Part shown: positions 43,003 to 43,147 of the stretch, in pieces
How positions within the stretch are numbered: position 1 is the first letter of the stretch
Layout of the letters: every line of letters begins with the position of its first letter
Source: Candidatus Cryptobacteroides choladohippi
Lineage (GTDB): Bacteria > Bacteroidota > Bacteroidia > Bacteroidales > UBA932
DNA: 43,147 nucleotides
Direction: 5' to 3'
Assembly (NCBI GenBank): GCA_018065985.1
Contig: JAGHSF010000039.1
Coordinates: 1 to 43,147 of the forward strand
Made by a program: the position numbers and the translations under genes
Notes under the pieces: generated by a model
What the model saw: the letters and a program-made list of their open reading frames with translations, nothing else
The model's database searches: none
Told to the model about the DNA's origin: nothing

Positions 43003-43024
43003 TGTATTACTGATAGATTCTGTG

Positions 43025-43052
43025 ACGGCCCGCCGGGTTGCGGCGGGGCCGT
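43025..43052 (+). terminator. Terminator-like hairpin after hpf
   Basis: ACGGCCCGCCG pairs with CGGCGGGGCCGT around GGTTG with small bulges, followed by TTGCGGTTTTG. It lies 22 nt after the hpf stop codon. Confidence 0.65.
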
Positions 43053-43110
43053 TGCGGTTTTGCCGGCCAGGAGGGCGGATTTGGGGGGAAATAACCGCGT
43101 TGCAAAAAAA

Positions 43111-43147
43111 TTTGTTTATTTTTAGAATTTGTTTTACAGTTTTAATA
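43111..43147 (+). promoter_or_regulatory. Possible promoter at the window edge
   Basis: The last bases are AT-rich with TTTG at 43111 and a partial TACAGTTTT 20 nt later, which could be a -33/-7 pair for a tRNA-tuf operon beyond the window. The -7 match is poor and the region is cut off. Confidence 0.3.

Overview
The window looks like chromosomal DNA of a member of the Bacteroidales. The evidence is the repeated TAnnTTTG promoter box (with a TTTG box 19 nt upstream at secA and at tRNA-Val), a SecA of about 1,090 residues, GLUG-, BACON- and WG-repeat lipoproteins, an SGNH esterase with a GxDLY motif, sugar operons of Bacteroides type, and a xerC-hpf pair. Genus cannot be decided from the sequence. 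Most of the window is GC-rich; about 5.1-12.0 kb is visibly AT-richer.

Layout. (1) 1-1549: the 5S rRNA that ends an rRNA operon and its terminator, then about 1.2 kb of gene-free, composite tandem repeats containing three copies of a 132-bp palindromic element. (2) 1.5-5.6 kb: a beta-barrel-like outer-membrane protein divergent from a membrane-anchored Ser/Thr kinase, a putative DNA-binding protein, a leucine-rich-repeat lipoprotein bracketed by a perfect 22-bp inverted repeat, and a small membrane protein. (3) 5.6-11.7 kb: the decayed tail of an IS4-type transposase, then an AT-rich run of four tightly packed genes for exported proteins (an LPP20-like lipoprotein, an LPP20-like/membrane protein, a WG-repeat lipoprotein, and a large PEGA/BACON/GLUG lipoprotein). 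(4) 12-16.4 kb, minus strand: a HerA-like ATPase, an M23 peptidase lipoprotein, TrmO and an M15-like peptidase (DUF5715 type), with overlapping or nearly touching ends. (5) 16.5-22.5 kb: secA, bactofilin and tex, each overlapping the next. (6) 22.5-32.6 kb: a dolichol-phosphate-mannose-synthase-like glycosyltransferase divergent from a long plus-strand array: a second glycosyltransferase, rhaB, rhaA, rhaD, an SGNH esterase, a SIMPL protein, a CDF cation exporter, and a drug/metabolite transporter fused in frame to a glycerate kinase. (7) 32.6-33.5 kb: tmRNA and tRNA-Ser(GGA) on the minus strand, tRNA-Val(TAC) on the plus strand. (8) 33.5-40.3 kb: a small beta-barrel protein, then an L-arabinose operon (mutarotase, SSS symporter, araA, ribulokinase-type kinase) preceded by a palindromic candidate operator. 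(9) 40.3-43.1 kb: a CCA-adding-type nucleotidyltransferase with an HD domain, a XerC/D recombinase and HPF.

How the genes work together. The rha genes convert L-rhamnose to DHAP and lactaldehyde but have no obvious RhaT among them; the only sugar-transporter-like protein in the array is the drug/metabolite transporter half of the fusion. The ara genes import L-arabinose and convert it to L-ribulose-5-phosphate; the 4-epimerase (araD) is not in the window. The most unusual items are the transporter-glycerate kinase fusion, the three-copy 132-bp palindromic element, the inverted-repeat-bracketed LRR gene beside a putative regulator, and the AT-rich lipoprotein island.
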